Notes: generated from the letters alone by a model not told the origin. A stretch of 64,000 nucleotides of DNA from Paramesorhizobium salinisoli (GCF_003335045.1 NZ_QOZG01000007.1:205745-269744); one strand, 5' to 3'; counted from the stretch's first letter, positions 26,654-35,945 are shown. A program made the numbers and translations.

Positions 26654-27700
26654 ATGACGAATCTGGAAAAGGCGAGCGCGGTTGCGCGGCCGGCGGTGTT
26701 CCGTGAGCCGGGGGCGCTGCTTTATGCCGGCAATTGCAAGGATTTGCACAACGCCTCGCTGGAGGGAAAGGTGACCCTGAGCGCTTGGACGCGCCGCGGC
26801 TATCCGGGCCGCGATCTGGGCGACGCACTGCCGCAGGTCTGTTCGGTCGGCGGGTGGGACGCCACGCGTCCGCAGGACTGGGGGCTGAAGGAGCACTGCA
26901 ACGAAGGCGTCAAGATCGCCTATCTCGCGCGTGGCACCCTCACGCTCACGCTTGACGGCCAGCGCCACGAACTGCAGGAAGGCCAGATGTTCGTCGTGCG
27001 GCCGTGGCAATTGCATGCATTCGGCAACCCGTTTGTGGCTCCGAGCCAGATCGTCTGGGTATTGTTCGACATGGGTGTGCGCCGGCCGCACGAGCGATGG
27101 TTGTGGCCCGATTGGATCGCCTGGCCCGAGCGTGACCAGACCCGTCTGACCGAACTTCTCTCCATGAACGAACAGCCCTGGTACACAGCCTCCCGCGAGG
27201 TTGCGCGCAGCTTCATGAACATCGCCGACATCGTGGCGAGCAACGATATCGACGGCGGCGAGACGCGGCTGCGGCTGCTGATTTCGATGATGCTGCTGCA
27301 GTTCAAGGACCAGCTGGAGGCGCAGCAGCCGGAACTCGACCACTCGCTGGCGGCCTCGCGTCGCACGGTCGAGATCTTCCTGCGCCGGCTGTGGCACGCG
27401 CTGGACGACGATTGGACGCTGGAGAACATGGCCACGGAGTGCAACCTCTCACGTACCCAGTTCTCCAAACATTGCCTCTCGCTCACCAACATGACGCCGT
27501 CGCGCTACCTGCAGATGATCAGGCTCGCGGCCGCGCGTCAGATGCTGGCATCCAATGGCGGGAGGTCGGTCACGGAAGTGGCGTTCGACTGCGGATTCTC
27601 GTCGAGTCAGTATTTCGCGACCTGTTTCCGCAAGCAGTTCGGAATTTCCCCAAGTGAATTGCGACTCGATAATCGCGCTCCCGAGATCGCCGCATTCTGA
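26654..27700 (+). CDS. AraC-family transcriptional regulator
   Basis: 348 aa from the ATG at 26654, which has a ggaggaggtg leader. An N-terminal cupin-like sensing domain (LTLDGQRHELQEGQMFVVRP near 100-120) is followed by a C-terminal double helix-turn-helix: WTLENMATECNLSRTQFSKH and MLASNGGRSVTEVAFDCGFS then SSQYFATCFRKQFGISPSEL. It probably controls the divergent sugar operon in response to the imported sugar. Confidence 0.85.
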   Translation: MTNLEKASAVARPAVFREPGALLYAGNCKDLHNASLEGKVTLSAWTRRGYPGRDLGDALPQVCSVGGWDATRPQDWGLKEHCNEGVKIAYLARGTLTLTLDGQRHELQEGQMFVVRPWQLHAFGNPFVAPSQIVWVLFDMGVRRPHERWLWPDWIAWPERDQTRLTELLSMNEQPWYTASREVARSFMNIADIVASNDIDGGETRLRLLISMMLLQFKDQLEAQQPELDHSLAASRRTVEIFLRRLWHALDDDWTLENMATECNLSRTQFSKHCLSLTNMTPSRYLQMIRLAAARQMLASNGGRSVTEVAFDCGFSSSQYFATCFRKQFGISPSELRLDNRAPEIAAF

Positions 27701-27744
27701 ACTGGACCAGCAGGCCAGCCAGCCCGATCCGGCTGTCTGCTGCC

Positions 27745-27890
27745 TCGCCCGTTGGCGATGGGCCGCTTCAGTCTCGGCCAGCGCGATACCGAGGAAATGC
27801 TGCTTCAGCGCGGCATGCTCGTTTCCTGCCGGACCACCCGCCGACGGTGCCGAAAACACGGTCCCGATTATGTGTGCAACTGACGCCGCA
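27745..27890 (+). pseudogene. IS6-family transposase fragment
   Basis: Plus-strand frame from 27758: MGRFSLGQRDTEEMLLQRGM then LVSCRTTRRRCRKHGPDY, followed by a stop. This matches the N-terminal region of IS6-family transposases (RFSLS.RDVEE.L..RG..VS..T.RRW..K.GP.Y). The catalytic domain is missing. It fills most of the gap between the AraC and IclR genes. Confidence 0.7.
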
Positions 27891-27914
27891 AGGCAGCGGA
27901 ACAATGTCTGTGCC

Positions 27915-28733
27915 TCACGGGCGGATGTTGCTCAGGCTGCGCAGCGGATAGCGCAAGGAGACGTCGAAGGGATTGAGGCCGGCGGCGAGATTCATCGCCT
28001 CGGTCTTGAGGATGCGCACCACGCTGGGCAGGCGTTCCGGACCGAGCCGTTCGGCCAGCGTGCCGACGCTGAGCGCGGCGACCGGGCGTCCCTGCGCGTC
28101 GATGACCGGCACGCCCACCCCAGCCATACCCGGGATGAGGCCGGTATTGAGATTGACCCAGCCCTGTTCACGCGCCGTGGCGATGGCCGCGCGCAAGCCC
28201 GCTTCGTCGAGGAAACCGCGATCGATGAGGCGCGGAATATTGAAACGGATGACTTCTTCCTGTTCCGCCTCGGGCAGATGGGCGAGGATCGCCAGACTGC
28301 CCTGGCCCAGGCCAAGCGGCACCTTGCCGCCGATATCGCCGGTAAAGGACCGGATTGGGAAAGGCCCCTCGACACGGTCGAGACATACCGCGTCATAGCC
28401 GTTGCGCACCAGAAAGAAGATCGTGTCGCTTAAGGTGGTGGCAAGGCGCAGAAGCACTGGCCGGGCGAGATCACGTATGCCGCCGGCTTGTCCGGCCCGC
28501 GCGGCGAGCACGAAGAAATCAAGCGAAGGACGATAGCGTTTCCCGCCCTCGACCTGCTCGACGAAGCCCTCCGCCATCAGATCCTGCAGCGCTCGATGCG
28601 CCGTCGACTGGCTGCAGCCGGCAGTACCGGCAATGTCCTTCAGCCGTATGCCGGCGGGATCACCGCCTGCGACGATGCGCAGGAGCGTGAGAGCCCGGCG
28701 CAGGCTGGACAGTCCTCGATCTTGATCGGTCAT
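27915..28733 (-). CDS. IclR-family transcriptional regulator
   Basis: About 272 aa from the ATG at 28731-28733 (MTDQDRGLSSLRRALTLLRI); an in-frame start 57 bp upstream would run into the operator region. N-terminal winged helix (IRLKDIAGTAGCSQSTAHRA near residues 27-50) and C-terminal IclR effector domain (SDTIFFLVRNGYDAVCLDRV; VGVPVIDAQGRPVAALSVG). It is divergent from the transport and dehydrogenase operon and likely regulates it. Confidence 0.85.
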   Translation of the reverse strand: MTDQDRGLSSLRRALTLLRIVAGGDPAGIRLKDIAGTAGCSQSTAHRALQDLMAEGFVEQVEGGKRYRPSLDFFVLAARAGQAGGIRDLARPVLLRLATTLSDTIFFLVRNGYDAVCLDRVEGPFPIRSFTGDIGGKVPLGLGQGSLAILAHLPEAEQEEVIRFNIPRLIDRGFLDEAGLRAAIATAREQGWVNLNTGLIPGMAGVGVPVIDAQGRPVAALSVGTLAERLGPERLPSVVRILKTEAMNLAAGLNPFDVSLRYPLRSLSNIRP

Positions 28734-28780
28734 CGATTCATATAGGCCTGGAATGAAATCTGTGTGGTCATTGATCATCC

Positions 28781-28833
28781 AAAATTTCATATAACGGAAT
28801 TAAGTCAAGAAAAATTCTGTTAAATGGAATTTT
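28781..28833. promoter_or_regulatory. Candidate IclR operator pair in AT-rich divergent promoter
   Basis: Two related boxes: aaaatttcatataacggaat (28781-28800) and aaaattctgttaaatggaat (28811-28830, continuing ttt). The second is a 7-bp perfect inverted repeat, aaaattc (28811-28817) with gaatttt (28827-28833). The pair also forms a direct repeat with a period of about 30 bp. It lies 65-117 bp before the potA-like start. Confidence 0.5.
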
Positions 28834-28897
28834 AATTTGACTATCCCGGGTCGCTGCGACCTCCTTTGAAGAGTTTCAAAGTGCGGTTGGTGGGTGC

Positions 28898-29965
28898 ATG
28901 GCTTTCCTGACGCTTGAGCAGGTGAACAAGTTCTACGGCGAGTTGGCCGCTGTTCGCGACGTTGATCTCAGCGTCGCCAAGGGCGAATTCGTCTCGCTGC
29001 TCGGACCTTCCGGTTGTGGCAAGACGACGACACTGCAGATGATCGCCGGACTGGTCGAGCCGACCAGCGGCCGCATCACGCTCGACGGGCGGGACATCAC
29101 GCACGAGAAGCCGAACCGGCGCGGACTCGGCATCGTCTTTCAGAGTTACGCCCTGTTTCCGCATATGACGGTCGCGCAGAATGTCGCCTTCGGGCTGGAA
29201 ATGCGCAAGGTGCAGCGCGCCGAGCGGGACACCCGCGTCGCCGACATGCTCGCGCTCGTCCATCTCGCCGGGATGGCGGATCGCTATCCGCGGCAGCTCT
29301 CGGGCGGACAGCGCCAGCGTGTCGCCATTGCCCGCGCGCTCGTCATAGAGCCGCCGGTACTGCTTCTCGACGAGCCGCTTTCCAATCTGGATGCCAAGCT
29401 GCGCGAGGAAATGCAGTTCGAACTGCGCCGGATCCAGCGTAGCGTCGGCACGACGACCATCATGGTCACGCACGACCAAGCCGAGGCGCTTTCGATCAGC
29501 GATCGCGTGGTTGTGATGGAGGCTGGATGCATGACGCAGGTCGATGCGCCCTACCGCCTTTACGAGAAGCCGGCAACGCCCTTCATCTCGTCCTTCGTCG
29601 GCAGGATGAACCGGCTTGAGGGTATCTGGTGGCCCAACGGTCCCATCGGCACGGTGGAAGTGGCAGGGGCAATGCTGCCAAGCGAGGCGGCGGATCTTCC
29701 TGCCGGCGCCGCGGTGACGGCGTCGATCCGCCCGGAAAAGCTTCTTCTTCACAAGGCCGGCGAAGGGCGTCTCAACGGTAATGTGGCCAGCCGGTTCTTT
29801 CTTGGCGGGCACTGGCTCTTCAATGTAGAGACCCCGGCGGGCGTCATTGTCGTCTCCATGCCGAACCATGGCGAGGAGCCGGCGCGGGAAGGCGAACGCG
29901 TCGGGATCGACTGGGCGCCGGCAAGCCTGCGCATCGAAGCTTCAGCCGGCGGGACCGTGTCATGA
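28898..29965 (+). CDS. Spermidine/putrescine-type ABC transporter ATP-binding protein (PotA family)
   Basis: 355 aa. Walker A GPSGCGKTTTLQMIAG, Q-loop VFQSYALFPHMTV, signature [15 protein letters not shown], Walker B VLLLDEPLSNLDAKL and H-loop IMVTHDQAEALSIS are intact; a C-terminal TOBE domain starts near residue 275. It is the first gene of an eight-gene operon. Its stop overlaps the permease start. PotA-like importers carry polyamines, opines, phosphonates or related cationic compounds. Confidence 0.88.
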   Translation: MAFLTLEQVNKFYGELAAVRDVDLSVAKGEFVSLLGPSGCGKTTTLQMIAGLVEPTSGRITLDGRDITHEKPNRRGLGIVFQSYALFPHMTVAQNVAFGLEMRKVQRAERDTRVADMLALVHLAGMADRYPRQLSGGQRQRVAIARALVIEPPVLLLDEPLSNLDAKLREEMQFELRRIQRSVGTTTIMVTHDQAEALSISDRVVVMEAGCMTQVDAPYRLYEKPATPFISSFVGRMNRLEGIWWPNGPIGTVEVAGAMLPSEAADLPAGAAVTASIRPEKLLLHKAGEGRLNGNVASRFFLGGHWLFNVETPAGVIVVSMPNHGEEPAREGERVGIDWAPASLRIEASAGGTVS

Positions 29966-30813
29966 GCCGGTCGCCCGCCGCACCCTGGCTGCTCGTCTCG
30001 CCCGGCGCAGTGCTGTTTCTCGGGCTTGTCCTCGTGCCGCTCGTCCTGACGGTGATCCTGTCCTTCCTCACCTATAATTATGATACCGGCATCGGCGACA
30101 GCTACACGCTCGCCCATTACGGACGTGTCCTTTCAGACAGCTATTATCTCGAGATCTTCTGGCGCACGCTGCGCCTTGCCTTCCTGACGACGCTTCTGTG
30201 CGCTCTGATCGGCGCGCCCGAGGCTTATATCCTGTCGCGGATGCGAAGCCCCTGGCGATCCATCTTTCTCCTGGTGATCATCGGGCCGCTCCTCGTGTCC
30301 GTGGTGGTTCGCGCCTTTGGCTGGAGCATGCTGCTCGGTTCCACCGGCCTCGTCAACGCAGCACTCGGTGTGCTGGCCCTCGGCCCGGTCAGGCTGCTCT
30401 ATACGGAGACGGCCATCGTCATCGCGCTCGTCCACGTCATGCTGCCCTTCATGGTCATTCCGGTCTGGACCGCGCTGCAGAAGCTTGATCCCATGGTGGA
30501 GACGGCCGCCTGGAGTCTCGGGGCCTCGCGTTTTGCCGCCTTGCGGCGCGTGGTGATGCCGCAGGTCAGCATAGGCCTTCTCTCGGGCAGCCTTATCGTC
30601 TTCGGGCTTTCAGCCAGCGCCTTTGCCATCCCCGGTCTGCTTGGCGGACGGCGGCTCAAGATGGCGGCGACGCTCGTCTATGACGAATATATGCAGGAGT
30701 TGAACTGGCCGATGGGCGCCGCGATCGCCATTATCGTCCTCCTCGCCAATCTCGTCATCATGCTTGCTTATAACCGCGCCGTCGAGGCCCGGGCACGCAG
30801 AGCCCTGGGTTGA
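29962..30813 (+). CDS. PotB-type ABC transporter permease
   Basis: 283 aa, about six helices, with the EAA loop ETAAWSLGASRFAALRRVVM near residue 180. It overlaps the ATPase gene by 4 nt (ATGA). It partners the PotC-like protein encoded next. Confidence 0.87.
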   Translation: MSRSPAAPWLLVSPGAVLFLGLVLVPLVLTVILSFLTYNYDTGIGDSYTLAHYGRVLSDSYYLEIFWRTLRLAFLTTLLCALIGAPEAYILSRMRSPWRSIFLLVIIGPLLVSVVVRAFGWSMLLGSTGLVNAALGVLALGPVRLLYTETAIVIALVHVMLPFMVIPVWTALQKLDPMVETAAWSLGASRFAALRRVVMPQVSIGLLSGSLIVFGLSASAFAIPGLLGGRRLKMAATLVYDEYMQELNWPMGAAIAIIVLLANLVIMLAYNRAVEARARRALG

Positions 30814-30818
30814 GTGCC

Positions 30819-31613
30819 ATGCAGAAGAACGGTCCCCTTGCGCTCCTTTTCCACACGGCCGTGATTGCCTTCGTACTTGCACCGCTCGTCGTTATCTGTC
30901 TCGTCGCCTTCACCCCCGAAAACACGCTGACGATACCCACGACTCGCTTCTCGCTGCGCTGGTTTCGCGCCATTCTGGATTATCCCGATTTCATCACTGC
31001 CTTTGGCAATTCGCTGTGGCTTGCAACCATTGCGGCAACGCTGTCGGTTGCGATTGCGGTTCCATCGGCGCTTGCCATCGACCGTTATCGCTTTTTCGGC
31101 CGCGACGCGCTCAACGCGCTTTTCCTCTCGCCGCTGATTATTCCCCACCTCGTGCTCGGCGTGGCTTTCCTGAGGCTCTTTGCGCTTATCGGCGTTACCG
31201 GAAGCTTCACCTGGCTGGTCTTGACCCATGTCATCGTCATCACGCCCTATGTGCTGCGCCTGGTCATCGCGGCGCTTTCCGGACTGGACCGCAGCGCGGA
31301 GCAGGCGGCCATGACGCTCGGCGCTTCGCGATGGACCGTCTTTCGCCGTATCACTTTGCCGATGATCCTGCCCGGCGTCACCGGCGGTTGGCTTCTGGCC
31401 TTCATCAACAGCTTCGACGAACTGACCATGTCGATCTTCGTGACGTCTCCCGCGACGGTGACCCTGCCGGTGCGCATGTATATGTACGCGACCGAATCCA
31501 TCGATCCGATGATGGCCGCCGTTTCGGCCCTGATGATCGCGCTCACCGCAATCGCCATGCTGGTGCTCGACCGCGTGTTCGGGCTCGACAAAATCCTTGT
31601 CGGCGAAAAGTGA
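30819..31613 (+). CDS. PotC-type ABC transporter permease
   Basis: 264 aa from the ATG at 30819; a TTG at 30810 overlapping the upstream stop (TTGA) is an alternative. About six helices; EAA loop EQAAMTLGASRWTVFRRITL near residue 160, then a C-terminal helix. Completes the membrane part of the importer. Confidence 0.87.
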   Translation: MQKNGPLALLFHTAVIAFVLAPLVVICLVAFTPENTLTIPTTRFSLRWFRAILDYPDFITAFGNSLWLATIAATLSVAIAVPSALAIDRYRFFGRDALNALFLSPLIIPHLVLGVAFLRLFALIGVTGSFTWLVLTHVIVITPYVLRLVIAALSGLDRSAEQAAMTLGASRWTVFRRITLPMILPGVTGGWLLAFINSFDELTMSIFVTSPATVTLPVRMYMYATESIDPMMAAVSALMIALTAIAMLVLDRVFGLDKILVGEK

Positions 31614-31621
31614 GGCGCGCG

Positions 31622-31912
31622 ATGCAGCTCTTCCACCGCATTGCCCGAAGCGAGCACAGGCCGATTTCCTTTACGCTTGACGGCACTCCCTGCGTCGGGC
31701 GGGAAGGCGACACCTTGCTCACCGCTGTCCTCACCGCGGGCACAGCCGTGCGTTCAAGCGAATTTTCCGACGCGCCGAGGGCAGGCTTCTGCCAGATGGG
31801 AGCTTGCCAGGATTGCTGGGTGACGCTCGCAAATGGCGAACGTGCCCGCGCCTGCACGACGCCCCTTGCCGCCGGCATGGAGATTTTCACCGGCACGGGA
31901 GCCGCCGCATGA
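31622..31912 (+). CDS. Small [2Fe-2S] protein, HcnA/opine-oxidase gamma-like
   Basis: 96 aa. It contains GREGDTLLTAVLTAG and the cysteine pattern GFCQMGACQDCWV…RACTTPL (C-x4-C-x2-C-xn-C), as in HcnA and the small subunit of opine oxidases. It should carry electrons or scaffold the two flavoproteins encoded next. The stop overlaps the next start (ATGA). A long frame covering most of the upstream permease is a shadow; only this 3' part is real. Confidence 0.8.
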   Translation: MQLFHRIARSEHRPISFTLDGTPCVGREGDTLLTAVLTAGTAVRSSEFSDAPRAGFCQMGACQDCWVTLANGERARACTTPLAAGMEIFTGTGAAA

Positions 31913-33294
31913 CGGGCCGTCCGCAACCTCTCGTCGTCGGCGCGGGACCGGCCGGCGTACGCGCCGCCGAGGCTCTTGCCAACGCTGGCCTGCGTCCGCT
32001 CGTCGTCGATGAAGCGCCGGCCTGCGGCGGCCAGATCTATCGCCAGCGGCTCGTCGACGATGGCCGCAGCACCCGCGATCTCTACGGCTCCGAAGCGCCG
32101 AAGGCGGAGCGGCTGCACCGCGATTTCGCCGCGCTCGCCAGGCGCATCGACTATTGGCCGCAGGCCCTCGTCTGGAACCTGCGCGAAGGCATGGCGGATA
32201 TCGCGCTGGCGGGCGTAAGCCGGGAGGTCGCCTATGACGGGCTCATCCTTGCGACCGGTGCCAGCGATCGCGTGCTGCCCGTTCCCGGCTGGACACTCCC
32301 CGGTGTTTTCACGCTCGGCGGCGCGCAGATCGCGCTCAAGACGCAGGGCTGCGCCATCGGCAGCCGCGTCGTCTTCGCAGGCTCGGGGCCACTGCTTTAT
32401 CTCGTCGCCTGGCAATATATGAAAGCGGGCATCGATGTCGCCGCCGTGCTCGATGCCACCCCGCTGATGGCCAAATACCATCTTCTGCGCGGCCTGGTGC
32501 TCGCCCCCGACATCGTGCTGCGCGGCATGCGTTTCGCCGCTGAATTGCGGTTGCGCGGTGTCGCCATTCACTATGGTATCGAGGACCTCGCCATGGAAGG
32601 CGTTACACGTGTGGAAGGCGTCCGCTGGCGGCAAGGCGAACGCGAGCGAAGTCTCGCCTGTGACGGCATCGGGTATGGTCTGTCGCTGCGCTCCGAAACC
32701 CAGCTTGCCGATCTGGCCGGTTGCGCCTTCTCCTTCAACGCGCGCGAGAACGCCTTTCTGCCGCAGCGCGACATCAGCGGCCGCAGCAGTGTCGCAGGCG
32801 TCTATCTTGCCGGCGACGGCGCAGGAATTGCCGGAGCTGATGCGGCGGAGCTTGCCGGCGAGCGCGGGGCGCTGGCCCTCCTGGAGGATCGTGGTTTGCC
32901 GCACGCGCTTGAGCGCGCGGCGGATCTGGAGCGAAGGCTCAGCCGTATCGGCCGTTTCCGCGAGGTGCTGGAGGCGGCCTTTCCATATCCCGGGCATTGG
33001 GCGAAGTGTGTCGCCGATGAAACACTCGTTTGCCGGTGCGAGGAGGTGAGCGCTGGCACCTTGCGCCAGTCCGTGCGCGATTTCGCGCTCGACGAGCTCA
33101 ATCGCCTGAAAGCTGTCAGCCGCATCGGCATGGGCCGCTGCCAGGGGCGGTTTTGCGGCGCGGCGGCGGCCGAAATTCTTGCCTGCGAAATCGCAAAGAG
33201 CGTCGATGCTGTGGGTCACCTGCGCGCTCAGGCACCGGTCAAACCCTTGCCTCTGGCGTTGAAACCGGGAAGAGCGCGGACGGCTGCGGAATGA
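31909..33294 (+). CDS. FAD/NAD-binding oxidoreductase, HcnB/OoxA-like
   Basis: 461 aa from ATG 31909. N-terminal Rossmann motif VVGAGPAGVRAAEALANAG; second dinucleotide region VVFAGSGPLLYLVAWQYM near residue 150; C-terminal BFD-like [2Fe-2S] domain with LVCRCEEVSAGTLRQ and GMGRCQGRFCGAAAA. This is the alpha-subunit architecture of opine oxidase and hydrogen cyanide synthase HcnB. It overlaps both neighbours by 4 nt. Confidence 0.83.
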   Translation: MTGRPQPLVVGAGPAGVRAAEALANAGLRPLVVDEAPACGGQIYRQRLVDDGRSTRDLYGSEAPKAERLHRDFAALARRIDYWPQALVWNLREGMADIALAGVSREVAYDGLILATGASDRVLPVPGWTLPGVFTLGGAQIALKTQGCAIGSRVVFAGSGPLLYLVAWQYMKAGIDVAAVLDATPLMAKYHLLRGLVLAPDIVLRGMRFAAELRLRGVAIHYGIEDLAMEGVTRVEGVRWRQGERERSLACDGIGYGLSLRSETQLADLAGCAFSFNARENAFLPQRDISGRSSVAGVYLAGDGAGIAGADAAELAGERGALALLEDRGLPHALERAADLERRLSRIGRFREVLEAAFPYPGHWAKCVADETLVCRCEEVSAGTLRQSVRDFALDELNRLKAVSRIGMGRCQGRFCGAAAAEILACEIAKSVDAVGHLRAQAPVKPLPLALKPGRARTAAE

Positions 33295-34484
33295 ACAGGC
33301 GTCTTAATGTCGATGTCGCGATTATCGGCGGCGGCCTCGTCGGCAGCTCCGCCGCGCTGGCGTTGCGGACAGCCGGTATGGATGTCGCCCTGATCGACCG
33401 GCGCTATTGTGGCGCGCAGGCCAGCGGCGTCAATTATGGTGGCGTGCGCCGGCAGGGTCGCCCTCCCGAGCAATTGCCGCTCGCGCAGCGCGCTCATGCC
33501 ATCTGGCCCCACCTCAAAGAGCTGATCGGCATTGATGGGGAATATCTGCGTTCCGGTCATTTAAAGCTCGCGGCTGATGAGGCCGACATGGCTTCCCTTG
33601 AAGCCTATGCGGCAAAAGTCGCGGATTACGGCCTTGAACTGGAACGCGTCGGCCCCAGCGAGCTGCGCCGGCGTTTCGGCTTTGTGAGCGACAGCATTGT
33701 CGGCGCTTCGTTCTGTCCAGGTGACGGACATGCCAATCCGCGTCTCGTGTCGACTGGTTTCGCCGTTGCAGCCCGCCGCGCCGGCGTGCATGTGCTGGAA
33801 AACAGCCAGGTGACCGGCATTACGCGCAACGGCGATGGATTTGCGCTGGAGTCGGGGGAGGGGACCGATATCACCGCTCGCATCGTCATCAACAGCGCCG
33901 GCGCGTGGGCCGACGATTTCGCCACGCTGTTCGGCGAGCCAGTGCCGCTCACTCGCATCTATCCCTCCATGGTGGTGACGGAGCCGTTGGCGCCCGTGCT
34001 CACTGTCAATATCGGCATGGAGGGCGGAGGCGTCTATGCCCGACAGGTCGAGCGCGGCAATTGCATCATCGGCGGTGAACGCGGGCTGCCGCTCGTGGAT
34101 GCTGATTTCTCGCGCCCGAGCGGTGAAGGCCCGCTTGCCATCATGAACCGCGCCGCAGCGCTTTTCCCCGGCCTCATGCGCGCCCATGCCATCCGCTTCT
34201 GGAGCGGCACGGAAGGCGCGATGCCGGACAGAAATCCTGTGATCGGCCCTAGCCGGACGACGCCGGGCCTGATCCACGCCTTCGGCTTTTCCGGCGCCGG
34301 CTTTCAGATCGCGCCGGGTGTCGGCGAGGTGCTGGCGGAGCTCGTGCGCGACGGTCGCACCACGACGCCGATCGAAGCCTTCTCCATCACGCGCTTCACG
34401 ACGGATATGGGAGCATCTATCCACCGCACCATCCACGGCTCGGGTGCGGGGCACAGCCAAGAGCCGCAACAAAGGGGAGTCTGA
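33291..34484 (+). CDS. D-amino-acid oxidase-type flavoprotein, HcnC/OoxB-like
   Basis: 397 aa from ATG 33291. FAD motif VAIIGGGLVGSSAALALRTA; family segments GVNYGGVRRQGR near residue 45, ARIVINSAGAWADDFATLFG near residue 195 and GFSGAGFQIAPGVGEVLAEL near the end. It is probably the catalytic subunit that oxidises a C-N bond of an imported secondary amine or amino acid. It is cotranscribed with the HcnA/B-like genes. Confidence 0.85.
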   Translation: MNRRLNVDVAIIGGGLVGSSAALALRTAGMDVALIDRRYCGAQASGVNYGGVRRQGRPPEQLPLAQRAHAIWPHLKELIGIDGEYLRSGHLKLAADEADMASLEAYAAKVADYGLELERVGPSELRRRFGFVSDSIVGASFCPGDGHANPRLVSTGFAVAARRAGVHVLENSQVTGITRNGDGFALESGEGTDITARIVINSAGAWADDFATLFGEPVPLTRIYPSMVVTEPLAPVLTVNIGMEGGGVYARQVERGNCIIGGERGLPLVDADFSRPSGEGPLAIMNRAAALFPGLMRAHAIRFWSGTEGAMPDRNPVIGPSRTTPGLIHAFGFSGAGFQIAPGVGEVLAELVRDGRTTTPIEAFSITRFTTDMGASIHRTIHGSGAGHSQEPQQRGV

Positions 34485-34487
34485 TAA

Positions 34488-35537
34488 ATGATCAATCATC
34501 GAACCACATTTGCCGCCGGCATCGCCCTGCTGACGCTTACCACCAGTGCCGCACAGGCGGAAACCAAGACGCTTTATGTTGGCATGAATGGAGGCAATTT
34601 CGAACGCACCTATCTGCAGGACGTCTTTCCCGATTTCGAGAAGGAGAATGACGTCAAGATCGTCGTCGTACCCGGCACGTCCGCCGATATTCTCGCCAAG
34701 GCGACCGCGGCCAAGGACAATCCGCAGATGCATCTGATGTTCCTCGATGACGGCGTGATGGTGCGCGCCATCGGTGCGGGCCTTTGCCAAAAGCTGAAGC
34801 CAAGCCCTGAGTTGAATGAGATCGCCTCCAGCGCACGGCTGAAGGATGATATGGCGGTGGGTATTGACCTGGGTATGACCGGCCTCGCCTATAACAAGAA
34901 GATGTTCGACGAAAACGGCTGGGCGGCGCCGACCTCCTGGATGGATCTGGCGGATCCGAAATTCGAGGGCAAGGTGGTTTTCCAGTCCGCAGCCACATCT
35001 TCATTCGGGCTGCACGCCTTTCTCATGTTCAACCGTATCGAAGGTGGCAGCGAAGAAAATGTCGAGCCCGGCTTCGAGAAATTCCCTGACACGATCGGCA
35101 AGAACGTCCTTGAATATATTCCGAACTCCGCCAAGATTTCGGAAATGGTGCAGACGGGTGAAGCAGCCATCTTTCCGCTGACGCCAACCGGGGTATCGAC
35201 GCTTCAGGGCAAGGGCATTCCGGTGGAATACGCCCAGCCGAAGGAGGGTTCGGTCATGTTGATGGTGGCGGAATGCGTTATCGCCAATAATTCCGAGCCC
35301 GAGCTGGCACAGAAGCTCGCCGCCTATCTTCTTTCGCCGGAAGCGCAGTCCAAGGCGCTGGCCGCCGGCAACATCGTGCCCTCCAACCCGAAAGCCAAGG
35401 CGACGACGCCGGAAGCGGAAAGGAAGCTGGAGGCTTTCCACGGCTATATGAAGACTGCGGTGACGCTGGACTGGGATGCGATCAATGCCAAGCGGCCGGA
35501 GTGGAACAGCCGCTGGAATAAGACGATCGAGCGCTAG
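34488..35537 (+). CDS. PotD-type ABC transporter substrate-binding protein
   Basis: 349 aa. Signal peptide MINHRTTFAAGIALLTLTTS with cleavage near AQA; the mature protein begins ETKTLYVGMNGGNFERTYLQ. Type II binding fold with DDMAVGIDLGMTGLAYNKK near residue 125. It is the last gene of the operon and is followed by a strong hairpin. The ligand is not evident: Arg/opine-like or polyamine by family. Confidence 0.87.
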   Translation: MINHRTTFAAGIALLTLTTSAAQAETKTLYVGMNGGNFERTYLQDVFPDFEKENDVKIVVVPGTSADILAKATAAKDNPQMHLMFLDDGVMVRAIGAGLCQKLKPSPELNEIASSARLKDDMAVGIDLGMTGLAYNKKMFDENGWAAPTSWMDLADPKFEGKVVFQSAATSSFGLHAFLMFNRIEGGSEENVEPGFEKFPDTIGKNVLEYIPNSAKISEMVQTGEAAIFPLTPTGVSTLQGKGIPVEYAQPKEGSVMLMVAECVIANNSEPELAQKLAAYLLSPEAQSKALAAGNIVPSNPKAKATTPEAERKLEAFHGYMKTAVTLDWDAINAKRPEWNSRWNKTIER

Positions 35538-35541
35538 TCAT

Positions 35542-35640
35542 TCATTCTGCGGCCCGGAAGTGACCGGGCCGCAGCACCTGTTTCGCCAGGTCGATGAAGG
35601 CGCGGAGCTTCGTCTGTGTCTGGGCGCGCGGGTAATGCCT
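35542..35640 (-). pseudogene. C-terminal tail of a LysR-type regulator
   Basis: The minus-strand frame reads RHYPRAQTQTKLRAFIDLAK then QVLRPGHFRAAE and a stop at 35542-35544. The 'KLRAFIDLAK' block is the usual C-terminal helix of LysR regulators. Nothing upstream continues the gene. Confidence 0.5.
35548..35573. terminator. Perfect 10-bp hairpin after the potD-like gene
   Basis: tgcggcccgg (35548-35557), loop aagtga, ccgggccgca (35564-35573), followed by gcacctgttt. It is 10 bp after the operon's last stop. Likely terminator, possibly inherited with the LysR tail because it would work in both directions. Confidence 0.75.
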
Positions 35641-35945
35641 GTCAAATATATGGCAACACCGCTCTGTCAAAAAGGTGAGTCAGTTCAGATCTTTACACTT
35701 GACTACCGCGATGAACCGTTTTGCCAGTGTCCACTCTGGGTTGATCGCAGTTAATATTGCGGCAAGTGTACGTCATATGAAAATTCTGCCCGTCAGTAGG
35801 CAGTATGGCGCTGATTGTTCGGTGATGTTTCAGTTCCGAGGCTGGTCTAGCATAGTCGACTTCGAGCTTCTTTCTCATATCGCTCGGCACCAGCCGGAAC
35901 ATGCCAGGAACCGCTCGGTCGTAACGATGATCGGGAGCGCGGATC
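35641..35945. other. Gap without recognisable gene
   Basis: About 300 bp between the LysR tail and the arginase tail. Short open frames have no start signals or family resemblance. Lower GC than the surroundings in 35650-35870. Confidence 0.35.

Noticed and set aside
31543..33219. 558-codon minus-strand frame
   Set aside because: Antisense to the [2Fe-2S] and FAD genes, whose motifs are unmistakable; high-GC shadow.
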